64,000 nucleotides of DNA. Source: M3007 sp044230315 (GTDB lineage Bacteria > Bacteroidota > Bacteroidia > Chitinophagales > Saprospiraceae). The stretch is taken from contig JBGARJ010000026.1 of the NCBI GenBank assembly GCA_044230315.1, forward strand, positions 11,613-75,612, written 5' to 3'. Made by a program: the position numbers and the translations under genes. Numbering within the stretch: position 1 is the stretch's first letter; the number at the start of each line of letters is the position of its first letter. The notes beneath the pieces were generated by a model. The model made no database searches. It saw only the letters and a program-made list of their open reading frames with translations, and was not told the DNA's origin. This document shows positions 1 to 8,756 of this stretch, one piece after another.

Positions 1-1595
1 GAGGAATACGTCGTACAAAATTTCCCCGACGCCGTAACGGCCTGGCCCCAGGGCAGGAAAAAAGGCGCGTCCTCGGCGCATACCTCGATGGAGGGCAGAT
101 TCGTCACCGGGATAGGTTGTACGGTAATGCTTGCGCTCGCCTTTGCACCCGTATTGCAATTGTTAACCGGGGTAACCGAAATCACCCCGCTACCGTTTCC
201 GTTTGTCATGATCACGGCATTGGCCCCGGCGCCAATACCGGTATAGGGCGGGGTGTGCCCGTTGATCAACCAGCCGGGCGGCGCCGTCCAGGTATACCCG
301 GAGGCGCCCGCCACGGGGTCGACGCTGTACCCGACCTGCCCTCCAGGGCAAATTTTCTTCGGCCCCTGGATCGGCCCGGTAGCGCCCATGAGCGGCTGCA
401 CACCGGCCATGGGCGGCTGCACGCTGACGGTGAAAAAGCACTGATCGCCCAGCATGCCGTCGATCATCAGGAAATATTGCTGGTTGGGGACCAGGGTAGC
501 CGTCAGGGAAATGGGCAAGCCGGCGCCGTTCAGCTGGCCTGCGTTGCAGGCGATCGGCGGTTCGGCGCAATTCTGGTACAGGGCCAGTTGCAACCCGTGG
601 CCGAGCGAACAATTTTCGGCTTGGGCGGTGAGCGTGATCGCGCTTTGGCCGGCGATAAAACCCACCCACTGGTTGTTCTCGATAGCGCCGCAAAAACCCG
701 GCGCGGGATCGGGGGTGTACCCGGCGGTGGTGCCGCTATATCCTGTGAAATTGCAAAAGATACAGGCATCCGGGCATAGATCGGCCGCCGGCTCGGTATT
801 CGAAGGACAAGGCGGGAAAAGCGGCCCGCCGATCGAAAAAGGCAAACAAGCTGCAGGGCTGTTGCCGCAGGGGCTCAGCGCCGTAACACAGAGCGTACCG
901 CTTTGATTGCCGAAGGTAATGTTGGCCTGGGCGCCGGCAGGCCCCGCCAAGGTGACCGGCAAGGGCTGGCCGTTGATGGCGCAACCTGGCGGCCCCGACC
1001 AGGTATAGGCTGTGGCAAAAGGAGAACCACCCACCGAATAGGCGATCGTACTGTAGGCCGCTACCAGTGTCGGTCCCTGCAGCGGCCCCGAAAGCGTGGC
1101 CGCCGGCGGCGCCACGGCTCCGGCCGGACTGGTGTTGACCGTAAACCGGCAGTGGTCGCCCTGAAAGCCGTCGATCATCAGAAAATATACCTGTCCCGGT
1201 ACGAGTGCGGCCGTTACCGTGCGCACCGTGGCGCCGCCGCCGGTTTGTCCAGCTGCACAGGCCAGCGGCATACCGGCGCAATCGGCATAAAGCGCCAGCT
1301 CGATGCCATTGCCGTCCTGGCAGCTGTCGGGCGCAACCTCCACGGCAATACTGTCGCCACCCGCCAAAAAGGCCAGCCATTGATCGTTCTCGACCGCACC
1401 GCAAAAGCCGGGGGCCTGCCCGGGCGTATAGATGGTGGTGTAACCCTGGTATCCGTTGAGCGAACACCGTATGCACGCATCCGTGCAATTATTGGCGCCT
1501 TTCGGAGCGGGCAACGGACAAACGGGCGGTTGCTGGGCAAGGAGAAAAATGGAATGCAGGAACAGCGGGAGCAGCGGCAAGCAGGCTTTTTTCAT
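1..1595 (-). CDS. Secreted protein with tandem Cys-rich/Ig-like modules (3' end outside window)
   Basis: The reading frame is open from an ATG at 1593-1595 to the window edge, so only the N-terminal ~531 residues are visible. Residues 1-21 form a signal peptide (Lys-Lys, then a Leu/Phe-rich core, ending LLAQ). Two similar modules follow, from about residues 37 and 272. Each has a DACIxC motif, a GYTP stretch, PGFCGAxEN.QW, a YFLMIDG segment, and then a PKD/Ig-like part with a YTWxxPPG core. This layout is typical of large T9SS-exported adhesin-like proteins in Saprospiraceae; a sorting domain would lie beyond the edge. Exact function is unknown. The start is supported by the signal peptide and the divergent gene at 1777. 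Confidence 0.8.
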   Translation of the reverse strand, partial: MKKACLPLLPLFLHSIFLLAQQPPVCPLPAPKGANNCTDACIRCSLNGYQGYTTIYTPGQAPGFCGAVENDQWLAFLAGGDSIAVEVAPDSCQDGNGIELALYADCAGMPLACAAGQTGGGATVRTVTAALVPGQVYFLMIDGFQGDHCRFTVNTSPAGAVAPPAATLSGPLQGPTLVAAYSTIAYSVGGSPFATAYTWSGPPGCAINGQPLPVTLAGPAGAQANITFGNQSGTLCVTALSPCGNSPAACLPFSIGGPLFPPCPSNTEPAADLCPDACIFCNFTGYSGTTAGYTPDPAPGFCGAIENNQWVGFIAGQSAITLTAQAENCSLGHGLQLALYQNCAEPPIACNAGQLNGAGLPISLTATLVPNQQYFLMIDGMLGDQCFFTVSVQPPMAGVQPLMGATGPIQGPKKICPGGQVGYSVDPVAGASGYTWTAPPGWLINGHTPPYTGIGAGANAVIMTNGNGSGVISVTPVNNCNTGAKASASITVQPIPVTNLPSIEVCAEDAPFFLPWGQAVTASGKFCTTYS

Positions 1596-1776
1596 GGCGT
1601 TATTTTTTTGATGAAGGTCGGGTGGTTTTATCGAAAAGGGAAGATGCCCCGGCGCCAGGTTTTGCTGCCTTAAAATAATTTGATAAAATTGGTAAAAAAA
1701 CGCCGATCTTTGCGCCGTTGTTCTCACCGTCCGACCAACCCCAAAGCGATTTTTATTATTTGACGCAACATTTTTG
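1596..1776. other. Divergent intergenic region
   Basis: A 180-bp AT-richer spacer between the secreted protein (minus) and the DEAD-box helicase (plus). On the plus strand GATCTTTG at about 1707-1714 resembles the Bacteroidota -7 box (TAnnTTTG) and could serve the helicase, giving a leader of roughly 55 nt. No other feature is seen. Confidence 0.4.
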
Positions 1777-3462
1777 ATGACATCATTTCAAGATTTGGGC
1801 CTCCATGACGCCCTGCTGCAAGGTATTGCCGCCTTGGGCTTCGAGACCCCCACTCCCGTACAGGAACTGGTTATTCCTGTGGCGCTGAATTCCAACGACG
1901 ACTTCATTGCACTCGCCCAAACGGGCACCGGAAAAACCGCCGCTTTCGGCCTTCCCCTCCTGCAACGGATCAATCCGAAAGAAAAAAATATTCAGGCACT
2001 GGTGCTTTGCCCGACCCGCGAATTGTGCGTACAGGTAGCCAGCGACCTGGTCAACTATTCCCAATTTGCCCATCAGTACAAAGTGGTGGCCGTGTATGGC
2101 GGCGCGAGTATCGAAACGCAGATCCGCCAGATCAAGGCCGGCGCCCAGATCGTAGTTGCCACCCCCGGCCGCCTGGTCGACCTGCTGGTGCGGCAGGTTG
2201 CCCACCTCGAAAAAGTAGCCCGCGTGGTACTCGACGAGGCCGATGAAATGCTCAACATGGGCTTCAAAGAAGCCGTCGACATCATCCTCGAAGCCGTCGA
2301 AAACCGGGAAGCCATCTGGCTGTTTTCGGCTACCATGCCCGAAGAAGTGCGCGCTATTGCCGCCACCTACATGAACAGTCCGCGCGAATTGAGCGTGGGC
2401 AAACGCAATCAAACGAACGAAAATATCGTACACCAGTACTATATCTGCCGTTCGGAAGACCGTTACGCCGCCCTGAAACGGGTGGTGGACGCCCATCCAG
2501 GCATCTATGGCCTGATCTTTTGCCGCACCAAAAACGACACCAAGGAGGTCGCCGAACAGATGATCCGCGACGGTTACGACGCCGACGCCCTGCACGGGGA
2601 TCTGGTGCAATCGGACCGCGACAGGGTCATGCAACGCTTCCGCGAGCGCAACCTGCAATTGCTGATCGCCACCGACGTGGCTGCGCGCGGCATCGATGTG
2701 AGCGATATTTCCCACGTCATTAACTACGGCTTGCCCGACGAACCCGAAGTGTACCTGCACCGCAGCGGCCGCACGGGTCGCGCCGGCCGCACCGGCGTTT
2801 CGCTGAGCATCATTACGCCGAAATTCGAAGAGAAAATCCGGCAGATCGAGCGGCGCACCAAAGCCACTTTTACCAAATTGCCCATTCCTACCGGGTTCGA
2901 AGTATGTGAAAGCCAGTTGTTTCACATTATCCAGAATATCCACGACCAGGAAGTACAACACGCCGAGATCGAGCCGTTCATGCCGCGTATTTATGAGGCG
3001 CTGAAAGATATTTCCAAGGAAGAACTGATCAAGCGTTTTGCCAGCGTGGAGTTCAACCGCTTCCTGTCGTACTACCGCAATGCACCCGACATCAATATCC
3101 ACGCGAAAGGCGATAAAAAAGGACACCACCGCGGCGACGTTTCCGCCAACGGCTCCATGCAACGCCTGTTCGTCAACATCGGACTGATGGACGGGGTGAA
3201 CAAAAAAGACTTCCTTTACTTGCTGACCCGTGAATTTCGCGCGCCGAAAAATGCCATCGGCGATATCGACATCAAGAAATCCTACATGCATTTCGACATC
3301 GACCCCTCGTTTATCCGGGAGGTGCGCCAGGGCCTCGAAGAGTTTACCATCAACGGCCGCCGGGTGAAGGTCAACGACGCCATGCCGCGCCCCGAACGGG
3401 ACCGAAAAGACAAGAAATTCGGCGGCAAGTGGGAAAAAGGGCACAAGAAGGCCCGGTTCTGA
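1777..3462 (+). CDS. deaD: DEAD-box RNA helicase with DbpA-type RNA-binding domain
   Basis: ATP-dependent RNA helicase of the DeaD/CsdA class, 561 residues, probably acting in ribosome assembly and RNA turnover. Visible motifs: Q-motif context FETPTPVQ (22-29), Walker A AQTGTGKT (47-54), DEAD followed by EMLNMGF (about 154), SAT (about 184), and HRSGRTGRAGRTG (about 328). A DbpA-like RNA-binding domain lies at about 460-533 (MQRLFVNIGLMDG onwards), and the tail is Lys/Arg-rich. The ATG at 1777 is preferred over the TTG immediately before it. A second, shorter DEAD-box gene lies at 37396, so the genome has at least two paralogues. Confidence 0.93.
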   Translation: MTSFQDLGLHDALLQGIAALGFETPTPVQELVIPVALNSNDDFIALAQTGTGKTAAFGLPLLQRINPKEKNIQALVLCPTRELCVQVASDLVNYSQFAHQYKVVAVYGGASIETQIRQIKAGAQIVVATPGRLVDLLVRQVAHLEKVARVVLDEADEMLNMGFKEAVDIILEAVENREAIWLFSATMPEEVRAIAATYMNSPRELSVGKRNQTNENIVHQYYICRSEDRYAALKRVVDAHPGIYGLIFCRTKNDTKEVAEQMIRDGYDADALHGDLVQSDRDRVMQRFRERNLQLLIATDVAARGIDVSDISHVINYGLPDEPEVYLHRSGRTGRAGRTGVSLSIITPKFEEKIRQIERRTKATFTKLPIPTGFEVCESQLFHIIQNIHDQEVQHAEIEPFMPRIYEALKDISKEELIKRFASVEFNRFLSYYRNAPDINIHAKGDKKGHHRGDVSANGSMQRLFVNIGLMDGVNKKDFLYLLTREFRAPKNAIGDIDIKKSYMHFDIDPSFIREVRQGLEEFTINGRRVKVNDAMPRPERDRKDKKFGGKWEKGHKKARF

Positions 3463-3477
3463 TGCCGTGTATTGGCG

Positions 3478-3502
3478 ACAGGATGTTTGATCCTGTTCAT
3501 TT
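3478..3502. terminator. Terminator between convergent genes
   Basis: Inverted repeat ACAGGAT (3478-3484) / ATCCTGT (3490-3496) with a 5-nt loop, followed by a T-rich stretch on the plus strand. It sits 15 bp after the helicase stop and before the end of the convergent lpd gene. Confidence 0.55.
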
Positions 3503-3523
3503 TACTACCAAATATCCTGTCCG

Positions 3524-4930
3524 TTACACCTGCAGCGGGCGGTTGCCTGTGGCAGCCAGGGCGGCTTCCTTAAAGGCCTCCGTGTAGGTTGGGTGAGCGT
3601 GGCTCATGCGACTGGCGTCTTCGGCAGAGGCGCGGAATTCCATCAGCGCCACGGCTTCGGCGATCATGTCGGCCGCGCGGGCGCCCACGATGTGGACTCC
3701 CAGTATCTCGTCGGTTTCCTTGTGCGCAATGATTTTAACCATGCCGTCGAGGTCCATGCTGGCGCGGGCGCGTCCGAGGGCGCGAAACGGGAATTTGCCT
3801 ACTTTGTACGGCGTGCCCTTTTCTTTCAACTCTTCTTCGGTATATCCAACAGCGGCCACTTCGGGCCAGGTGTATACCACGCCCGGAATGAGGTGGTAAT
3901 GGATATGCGGTTTTTGGCCGGCCATGGTTTCCGCCACGAACACGCCCTCTTCTTCGGCCTTATGGGCCAGCATGGCGCCGCGCACCACGTCGCCGATGGC
4001 GTAAATGCCGGGTACGCTGGTTTGCAGGTGTTCGTCTACCGGAATGCGGCCTTTGTCGTCGGTCGCCAGCCCCGCGTTTTCCAGGCCCAGGTTGTCGGTG
4101 TACGGGCGGCGGCCGATGGCCACCAGGCAATAGTCGACCTCGAATTGCTGGGTTTTCGACTCGTCGTCGCGGCTTTTGGCCACTACTTTGACCTTGTTTT
4201 TGGCGGGCGTGACCTCCGTTACGGCATGCCGCAGGTGGAACTGCATCCCGAGGTGGCGCAGGCTTTTCATCAGCTCGCGGCTGCAATCGGCGTCCATGCC
4301 GGGAATGATGCGGTCGAGGTATTCGACCACGGTGACCTCCGCGCCCAGGCGGGCGTACACGCTGCCGAGTTCGAGCCCGATGACGCCGCCGCCGATGATC
4401 AACATGCTGCCGGGCACTTTGCTGATGTTCAGCGCCTCGGTGCTGGTGATCACGCGTTTTTTATCGTAATTGAAATTGGCCGGCACAATCGGTTTGGAGC
4501 CCGTGGCGATGATCGTGCGGGCGGTTTCAATTTCCAGGCTCGACCCGTCGGCCTGGGTTATTTTGATCCGGTTTTTACTGGCAAAAGAACCGTGCCCGTA
4601 ATAGACATCGATCTTGTTTTTCTTCATCAGAAACTCGACGCCCTTGTTATTCTCCTGCACCACATCGTTTTTGCGCTGAATCATTTGGGGCATGTTGACC
4701 TTCAGGTCTTTGATCTCGATCCCATGGGTTTTGAACTTCCCCTGTGCGGTGTGGTAATGCTCGGAAGAGTCGAGCAAGGCCTTGGATGGGATACAGCCCA
4801 CGTTGAGGCAGGTGCCGCCCAATACCGGGTAGCGTTCGATGATAGCGGTTTTCATCCCGAGTTGGGCGCAACGGATGGCGGCAATGTAGCCGCCCGGGCC
4901 CGAACCGATGACGGTAACGTCGTATTGCAT
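3524..4930 (-). CDS. lpdA: Dihydrolipoyl dehydrogenase (E3)
   Basis: Flavoprotein disulfide reductase that reoxidises dihydrolipoyl groups of 2-oxoacid dehydrogenase and glycine cleavage complexes, passing electrons to NAD+. 468 residues, normal for the family. FAD-binding GSGPGGY lies at 9-15, the redox-active pair is C41/C46 in GGTCLNVGC, the NAD-binding region is GGGVIGLELGSVYARLGAEV (about 174-195), and the C-terminal HAHPTYTEA carries the catalytic His. Only 8 bp separate it from the upstream ricT-like gene, so the two are probably co-transcribed. A candidate partner E2 subunit is encoded at 16132-17466. Confidence 0.95.
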   Translation of the reverse strand: MQYDVTVIGSGPGGYIAAIRCAQLGMKTAIIERYPVLGGTCLNVGCIPSKALLDSSEHYHTAQGKFKTHGIEIKDLKVNMPQMIQRKNDVVQENNKGVEFLMKKNKIDVYYGHGSFASKNRIKITQADGSSLEIETARTIIATGSKPIVPANFNYDKKRVITSTEALNISKVPGSMLIIGGGVIGLELGSVYARLGAEVTVVEYLDRIIPGMDADCSRELMKSLRHLGMQFHLRHAVTEVTPAKNKVKVVAKSRDDESKTQQFEVDYCLVAIGRRPYTDNLGLENAGLATDDKGRIPVDEHLQTSVPGIYAIGDVVRGAMLAHKAEEEGVFVAETMAGQKPHIHYHLIPGVVYTWPEVAAVGYTEEELKEKGTPYKVGKFPFRALGRARASMDLDGMVKIIAHKETDEILGVHIVGARAADMIAEAVALMEFRASAEDASRMSHAHPTYTEAFKEAALAATGNRPLQV

Positions 4931-4938
4931 AGTAGTAT

Positions 4939-6420
4939 TTAATCTTTTTTATCGCCTTTGGGTCCTTTGCCTTTAAACCGCCGCTTGTCGCGCCCGCGGT
5001 TGTTGCCGCCGCCCGCGGGCCTGTTGTCGGGCTTGTCCGAAGGGCCATCCGGTTTTGCCGGAGGTGGCGGGGGCGTTTGTTCAGGCCGCTGGTCGCGGGG
5101 GGGCTGGTTGGGCCTGGGCGGGCGGTTGTCGGGCGGGCGCTGCCCTTTAGCGGGCGGCCGTTCGGTTTGCCCGCCGCGTTGATCGGAGCGGCCGCCGCGC
5201 TGGTCGCCGCGGTTTTGAGGGGGGCGCTGGTGTTCTTCGCGGTCGGCTTTTTCCACCGCCGAGGCGAGGCTTTGGTCGGCGCGCGCTTTCTTCTTCTTTT
5301 TCTTTTTCTTTTTCCGCTTTTCCATCGGCAACTGGATTACGTTGTCGACGCTCTCGAAATCGGGTTCCTCCTCTTCGGGTTCTTCCGCCGGCAGGGCGAG
5401 GGTCTGGATGTCGTCGAGGCTGGCGGGCAATTCATTGCGTTTGAGCATATCCAGCACTTCCCACACCTGGTCGACGTGCAGCGGGTAGAATTTGCTGCGG
5501 TTTTCGGCATAGGCGTAGTACATGAGCCGCTTGAACACGTCGGTTTTCATGAGGATGGCCATGCCGGCAACGGTTTTCAGTTTTTCGGCGCGATCGGGGA
5601 AATCTTCCAGGGCGTCGATATAGGTGTCGAGCTCGTAGTTGAGGCAGCATTTGAGGCGGCCGCACATACCGGAGAGTTTGGTCTGGTTGATCGCCAGGTT
5701 TTGGTAGCGGGCGGCGGCGGTATTGACGCTTTTGAATTCGGTAAGCCAGGTGGAGCAGCAGAGTTCGCGGCCGCAGTTGCCCAGGCCGCCGATGCGGGCC
5801 GATTCCTGGCGGGCGCCGATCTGGCGCATTTCGATCTTGACCTTGAATTCGCGGGCGTAATGGCGGATGAGTTCGCGAAAATCGACGCGGCCGTCGGCGG
5901 TGTAATAGAACGTGCACTTGCGGCCGTCGCCCTGAAATTCCACGTCGCCGACTTTCATGTTGAGGTCGAGGGTGCGGGCGATGGCGCGGGCGCGGACCAT
6001 CACGTCGCGCTCTTGCTGCCGCACTTCGTCGAGCCGTTCCAGGTCGCGTTCGTGCGCCTTGCGGATGATGGTCTGTTGTTTGGCGTCGGAACGCACGCGT
6101 TTGCGCTTCATCTGCAACCGCACCAATTCGCCCGACAGCGAGATTTTCCCCACATCGTAACCGCCGGAAAACGACTCTACGAGCACCCAATCGCCGGTCA
6201 TGGCCCGGGTGTGCGGTGGGTTTTTGAAAAAATCCTTGCGGGAGCCGTTTTTAAAACTCACCTCCACCATGTCGAACGGTTGGGGGTCGCGGATGCCCAG
6301 CGCCGAAATCCAATCGTATGTATTATGCCGGTTGCAACCACCGGACGCGCAACCGCCGTTGGAGCGGCAGCCGGATACGGAGTCTTTACCGGTTGAACAG
6401 GAACAGCCTATACAGCCCAT
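4939..6420 (-). CDS. ricT: PSP1/RicT-like regulatory protein with Cys-rich N-terminus and basic tail
   Basis: Belongs to the PSP1/RicT (YaaT) family, which in Bacillus forms an iron-sulfur complex (RicAFT) that influences RNA processing by RNase Y. 493 residues. The first 30 residues are Cys-rich (MGCIGCSCS and further Cys at 18, 24, 29). The core shows FDMVEVSFKNGSRKDFF (about 49-65) and the two diagnostic Cys clusters CGRELCC (about 217) and CGRLKCC (about 251). From about residue 365 the protein is low-complexity: a poly-Lys run followed by Pro/Arg/Gln-rich disordered sequence, well beyond the usual ~270-residue family length. It lies directly upstream of lpd. What it binds in Bacteroidota is not evident from sequence. 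Confidence 0.85.
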   Translation of the reverse strand: MGCIGCSCSTGKDSVSGCRSNGGCASGGCNRHNTYDWISALGIRDPQPFDMVEVSFKNGSRKDFFKNPPHTRAMTGDWVLVESFSGGYDVGKISLSGELVRLQMKRKRVRSDAKQQTIIRKAHERDLERLDEVRQQERDVMVRARAIARTLDLNMKVGDVEFQGDGRKCTFYYTADGRVDFRELIRHYAREFKVKIEMRQIGARQESARIGGLGNCGRELCCSTWLTEFKSVNTAAARYQNLAINQTKLSGMCGRLKCCLNYELDTYIDALEDFPDRAEKLKTVAGMAILMKTDVFKRLMYYAYAENRSKFYPLHVDQVWEVLDMLKRNELPASLDDIQTLALPAEEPEEEEPDFESVDNVIQLPMEKRKKKKKKKKKARADQSLASAVEKADREEHQRPPQNRGDQRGGRSDQRGGQTERPPAKGQRPPDNRPPRPNQPPRDQRPEQTPPPPPAKPDGPSDKPDNRPAGGGNNRGRDKRRFKGKGPKGDKKD

Positions 6421-6802
6421 ATTGTTGTCGTATGGCTTCGTTTTGCCGCGGCGAAACGAAGCCGTTGATTAAGGTTTTTGTTCTAGGAACGGGTGCATCG
6501 TCACTTGCTGCTTTCGGGTAGATGGTTTTGGTCCAGGCAACCTTCTTTTTTGCGAATAGCGGGGCTATTTGAACAAAAAGAGGGGCTGCGTGGGCGAAAA
6601 TCAAGCGCCCGAAAGGGATAAGAACATGTTTGGAATTTCATCGCTGGGCTACAAATAGAAAATTTAATTTCATACTGCGTTAAATTTTTCGGCGGATTGC
6701 CCGCATACGCCTGCAAAATTTGCCTTGCCTGAAATTAAATTTTTCCATTTTCGCCTCAGCATGAAAATCCAAACATGTTCTAAGTTATTGGTCACACGTT
6801 CT
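6421..6802. other. Intergenic region between holB and ricT
   Basis: A 382-bp gap in which both neighbours read leftward. It holds a hairpin just upstream of ricT (GGCTTCG at 6434-6440 pairing with CGAAGCC at 6457-6463) and, at 6621-6781, a full copy of the palindromic element described separately. No ORF, tRNA or clear TAnnTTTG promoter was recognised. Confidence 0.6.
6621..6781. repeat. MITE-like palindromic element, copy 1 (full length)
   Basis: 161 bp with terminal inverted repeats: AGAACATGTTTGGAATTTCA at the left end, and at the right end ATGAAAATCCAAACATGTTCT, which is nearly its reverse complement (last 20 bases considered). Subterminal blocks (GAAAATTTAATTTCA and TGAAATTAAATTTTTC) are also inverted, so the whole unit could fold into a long imperfect hairpin. 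No ORF. It ends 21 bp downstream of the holB stop. Same orientation as copy 2, reversed relative to copy 3, with the centre (GCGTTAAATTTTTCGGCGGA) well conserved between copies 1 and 3. Confidence 0.85.
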
Positions 6803-7903
6803 TTATCCGCCTTTCAGGATCCGGTTGATCTGAATGGAGGTATCGAGAAACAGTATCTTGGGGTTGGCATTGCGCTCGATGTAATACACGTTTTCGTTGA
6901 GGATGTTTACCAGGCTGGCGATTTTGTCGAAATCGAGCACCCTGGCCATATTTTGGGCGGCGTGCAATTCTTCGGGGCGAAGGCGGGCATCGGGCCGGAG
7001 CGTGACGACCATCGCCATCAGTTCGCGCAAATAATGCAAGCCGTATTGGAGAAATTGTTTTTGGTTTTCGCGGCCCAGTTTGGCAAAATTTTCGGTCCAC
7101 TTCACCAGTTCCACCCCATTGCCGCGCCAGCATTTGCGCAGCCAGTCGAGCATGAGGGCCGCGTCGTCGTTTTCCGGGTTGTCGGCGAGTTGCAGGGCCA
7201 GGTTGAAATCGCCGCCCGAAAGTATCGCGATTTGTTCGGCGCGGTTGGCGTCGAGGGGGCGTTTGGCCTGCAGACCGGCGGCAATCTCGGCGTCGCTCAA
7301 GGGGTCGGTCTTGACCAGTTGGCAACGCGACAGGATAGTGGGCAGGATCTGGTCGGCATTTTCGGCCACCAGCAGAAAAACGGTTTGTTCCGGCGGCTCC
7401 TCGATGAGTTTGAGCAGGCGGTTGCCTTCCTTGCCCAGGTATTCGGGCAACCACATCAGCAGGATCTTATAGCGGCCTTCGAACGCTTTTAGGCTCAGTT
7501 TTTTGATGATGGCGTTGCATTCGTCCTTGGTGATATTGCCCTGCTTGTTGTCGGCGCCGAGGCGTTGCAGCCAGGTATTGGCGTCGAGGTAGGGGTTGTC
7601 GGCCAGAGCGGTGCGCCACTCTTTCAGGAACGTGCTGCTGACGGCGTTGGCGCCGACGGTAGGATAGGAAAAATGGATATCGGGGTGGATCAGCTGCATC
7701 GACTTGTTGCAGGCATTACATTGGCCGCAGGGGCCGTCGCCGGGCGCAGGTTTTTCGCAGAGGAGCCATTGGGCGAATTCGACGGCGAGGGCCAGCGTGC
7801 CCCAGCCGGTCAGGCCGGTGAACAACAACGCGTGCGGCACCCGGCCGCTGGAATGCAGCTGGTGCAGGAAAGACGTTGCGCGTTGTTGGCCGAGTACCGG
7901 CAT
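6803..7903 (-). CDS. holB: DNA polymerase III subunit delta'
   Basis: Clamp-loader delta' subunit, 366 residues, which helps place the sliding clamp on primed DNA. The N-terminus MPVLGQQRATSFL is typical. The P-loop position reads GLTGWGT without GKT, as expected for a non-ATPase delta' subunit. A zinc-module-like CGQCNAC follows (about 77-83), then LIEEPPE and SRCQ (arginine-finger region). The start is placed at the ATG at 7903. The same frame continues upstream without a stop into the decayed glutathione peroxidase, but homology to delta' begins at this Met. The other clamp-loader gene, dnaX, is at 42403-44190. Confidence 0.9.
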   Translation of the reverse strand: MPVLGQQRATSFLHQLHSSGRVPHALLFTGLTGWGTLALAVEFAQWLLCEKPAPGDGPCGQCNACNKSMQLIHPDIHFSYPTVGANAVSSTFLKEWRTALADNPYLDANTWLQRLGADNKQGNITKDECNAIIKKLSLKAFEGRYKILLMWLPEYLGKEGNRLLKLIEEPPEQTVFLLVAENADQILPTILSRCQLVKTDPLSDAEIAAGLQAKRPLDANRAEQIAILSGGDFNLALQLADNPENDDAALMLDWLRKCWRGNGVELVKWTENFAKLGRENQKQFLQYGLHYLRELMAMVVTLRPDARLRPEELHAAQNMARVLDFDKIASLVNILNENVYYIERNANPKILFLDTSIQINRILKGG

Positions 7904-7949
7904 GTTCGTTATCGGTTGAACGGGAAACTGTCTGAAGACAATTTCGCCG

Positions 7950-8610
7950 CAGCTATTGAGAGCGATGCGCAAAAGGATTTTGTCGGACGAGGGATCGCAG
8001 GCAGGCGGGAACGCGGCCAGCAGTCGGCTTTGTTCGTCGAGCAGGTATTTTTGAAAATTTCAGGACACCGCGCTGCCCAACCGGCCGTTTTCGGCTTTGG
8101 ACATCAACCAACGGTATATGGGATGCGGCTGCATCCCGTTGATCTGCACTTTAGCCGCCAGGGAGAACGTCACGCCGTATGGCCGGGTGTAAAACCGGCG
8201 TATTTCCGGCGCGACGCCGGGCTCTTGCCCGCCAAAATCGCTGCCCGGAAAGCCGACCATGACAAGGTTATGGCTAAAGTGTTCAAACAATTCCTGAAGT
8301 TGTTGATATTGAGGCGGGTAGCCGCATTCGAAGGCTACGTTCACCACCAATATCTTCCCTTAGAACATATTTGGGATTTCATTGCCGGACTCCAAACGGA
8401 AAATCTCCTATCATACGGCCATTAAATTCCTCAGCGCATTACCCGCATACGCCTGCAAATTCAGCCTGGTTTGAAGAACTAGAATCTTTCCGTTTTCGCC
8501 TCAGCGTGAAGGCCCAAACATATTCATACCTGCAAACGCTGCAAAATCGATCATTTCGCCTCCAAGCCCTTCCACACAAAACCGGTCAATGGAGTTTAAT
8601 TCGTTTTCAT
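7950..8610 (-). pseudogene. Glutathione peroxidase, disrupted by a MITE-like element
   Basis: Remnant of a GPx/BtuE-family thiol peroxidase. The N-terminal fragment (8528-8610) starts at an ATG but is out of frame after four codons; in the next frame it reads like NSIDRFCVEGLGGE then IDFAAFAG, as in GPx N-termini. The element at 8362-8527 interrupts it. The rest (7950-8361) resumes with GKILVVNVA, the catalytic Cys context FECGYPPQY, GFPGSDFGGQEPG, and HPIYRWL. At 8060-8062 the Trp codon of the WNF motif is TGA, after which family sequence continues in the same frame (NFQKYLLDEQ, PPACDPSSDKILLRIA) into holB. Three independent lesions make a functional product very unlikely. Confidence 0.88.
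8362..8527. repeat. MITE-like palindromic element, copy 2, inside GPx pseudogene
   Basis: About 166 bp with the left end AGAACATATTTGGGATTTCA and a more diverged right end (CCCAAACATATTCATA). The central block GCATACGCCTGCAAA is shared with copy 1. It lies exactly between two pieces of a glutathione peroxidase reading frame (FAAFAG on one side, GKILVV on the other), which shows that it arrived by insertion. No clear target-site duplication could be identified, partly because the right end has drifted. Confidence 0.85.
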
Positions 8611-8616
8611 TTCAGG

Positions 8617-8624
8617 CGAAGGTA
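8617..8624 (-). promoter_or_regulatory. -7 box of the former GPx gene
   Basis: TACCTTCG on the minus strand, one mismatch from TAnnTTTG, 6 nt from the old ATG at 8610. The spacing suggests a leaderless or nearly leaderless transcript, like dnaX. Confidence 0.45.
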
Positions 8625-8756
8625 CGGTAACATTTACAGTTTTCCGTCCCGAGTTTTCGCCCGGGCCGCCGGCTGGAACCCAAAGCGGGTTTTGCTGTTT
8701 AAAATGCCAATGATTTTGACCCCGCTAACACGTATGTTCAACCCGCAACGCACGAT

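Noticed and set aside
1783..3444. 553-codon ORF antisense to the DEAD-box helicase
   Set aside because: Exact shadow of a strongly conserved gene in GC-rich DNA; no own motifs.
3593..4942. 449-codon ORF antisense to lpd
   Set aside because: Shadow of lpd; His/Ala/Gly-rich composition typical of antisense frames.
8060..8062. TGA in the GPx remnant as a selenocysteine codon
   Set aside because: It replaces the conserved Trp of WNF, not the catalytic position, where a normal TGC Cys codon is present; the gene is also interrupted elsewhere.
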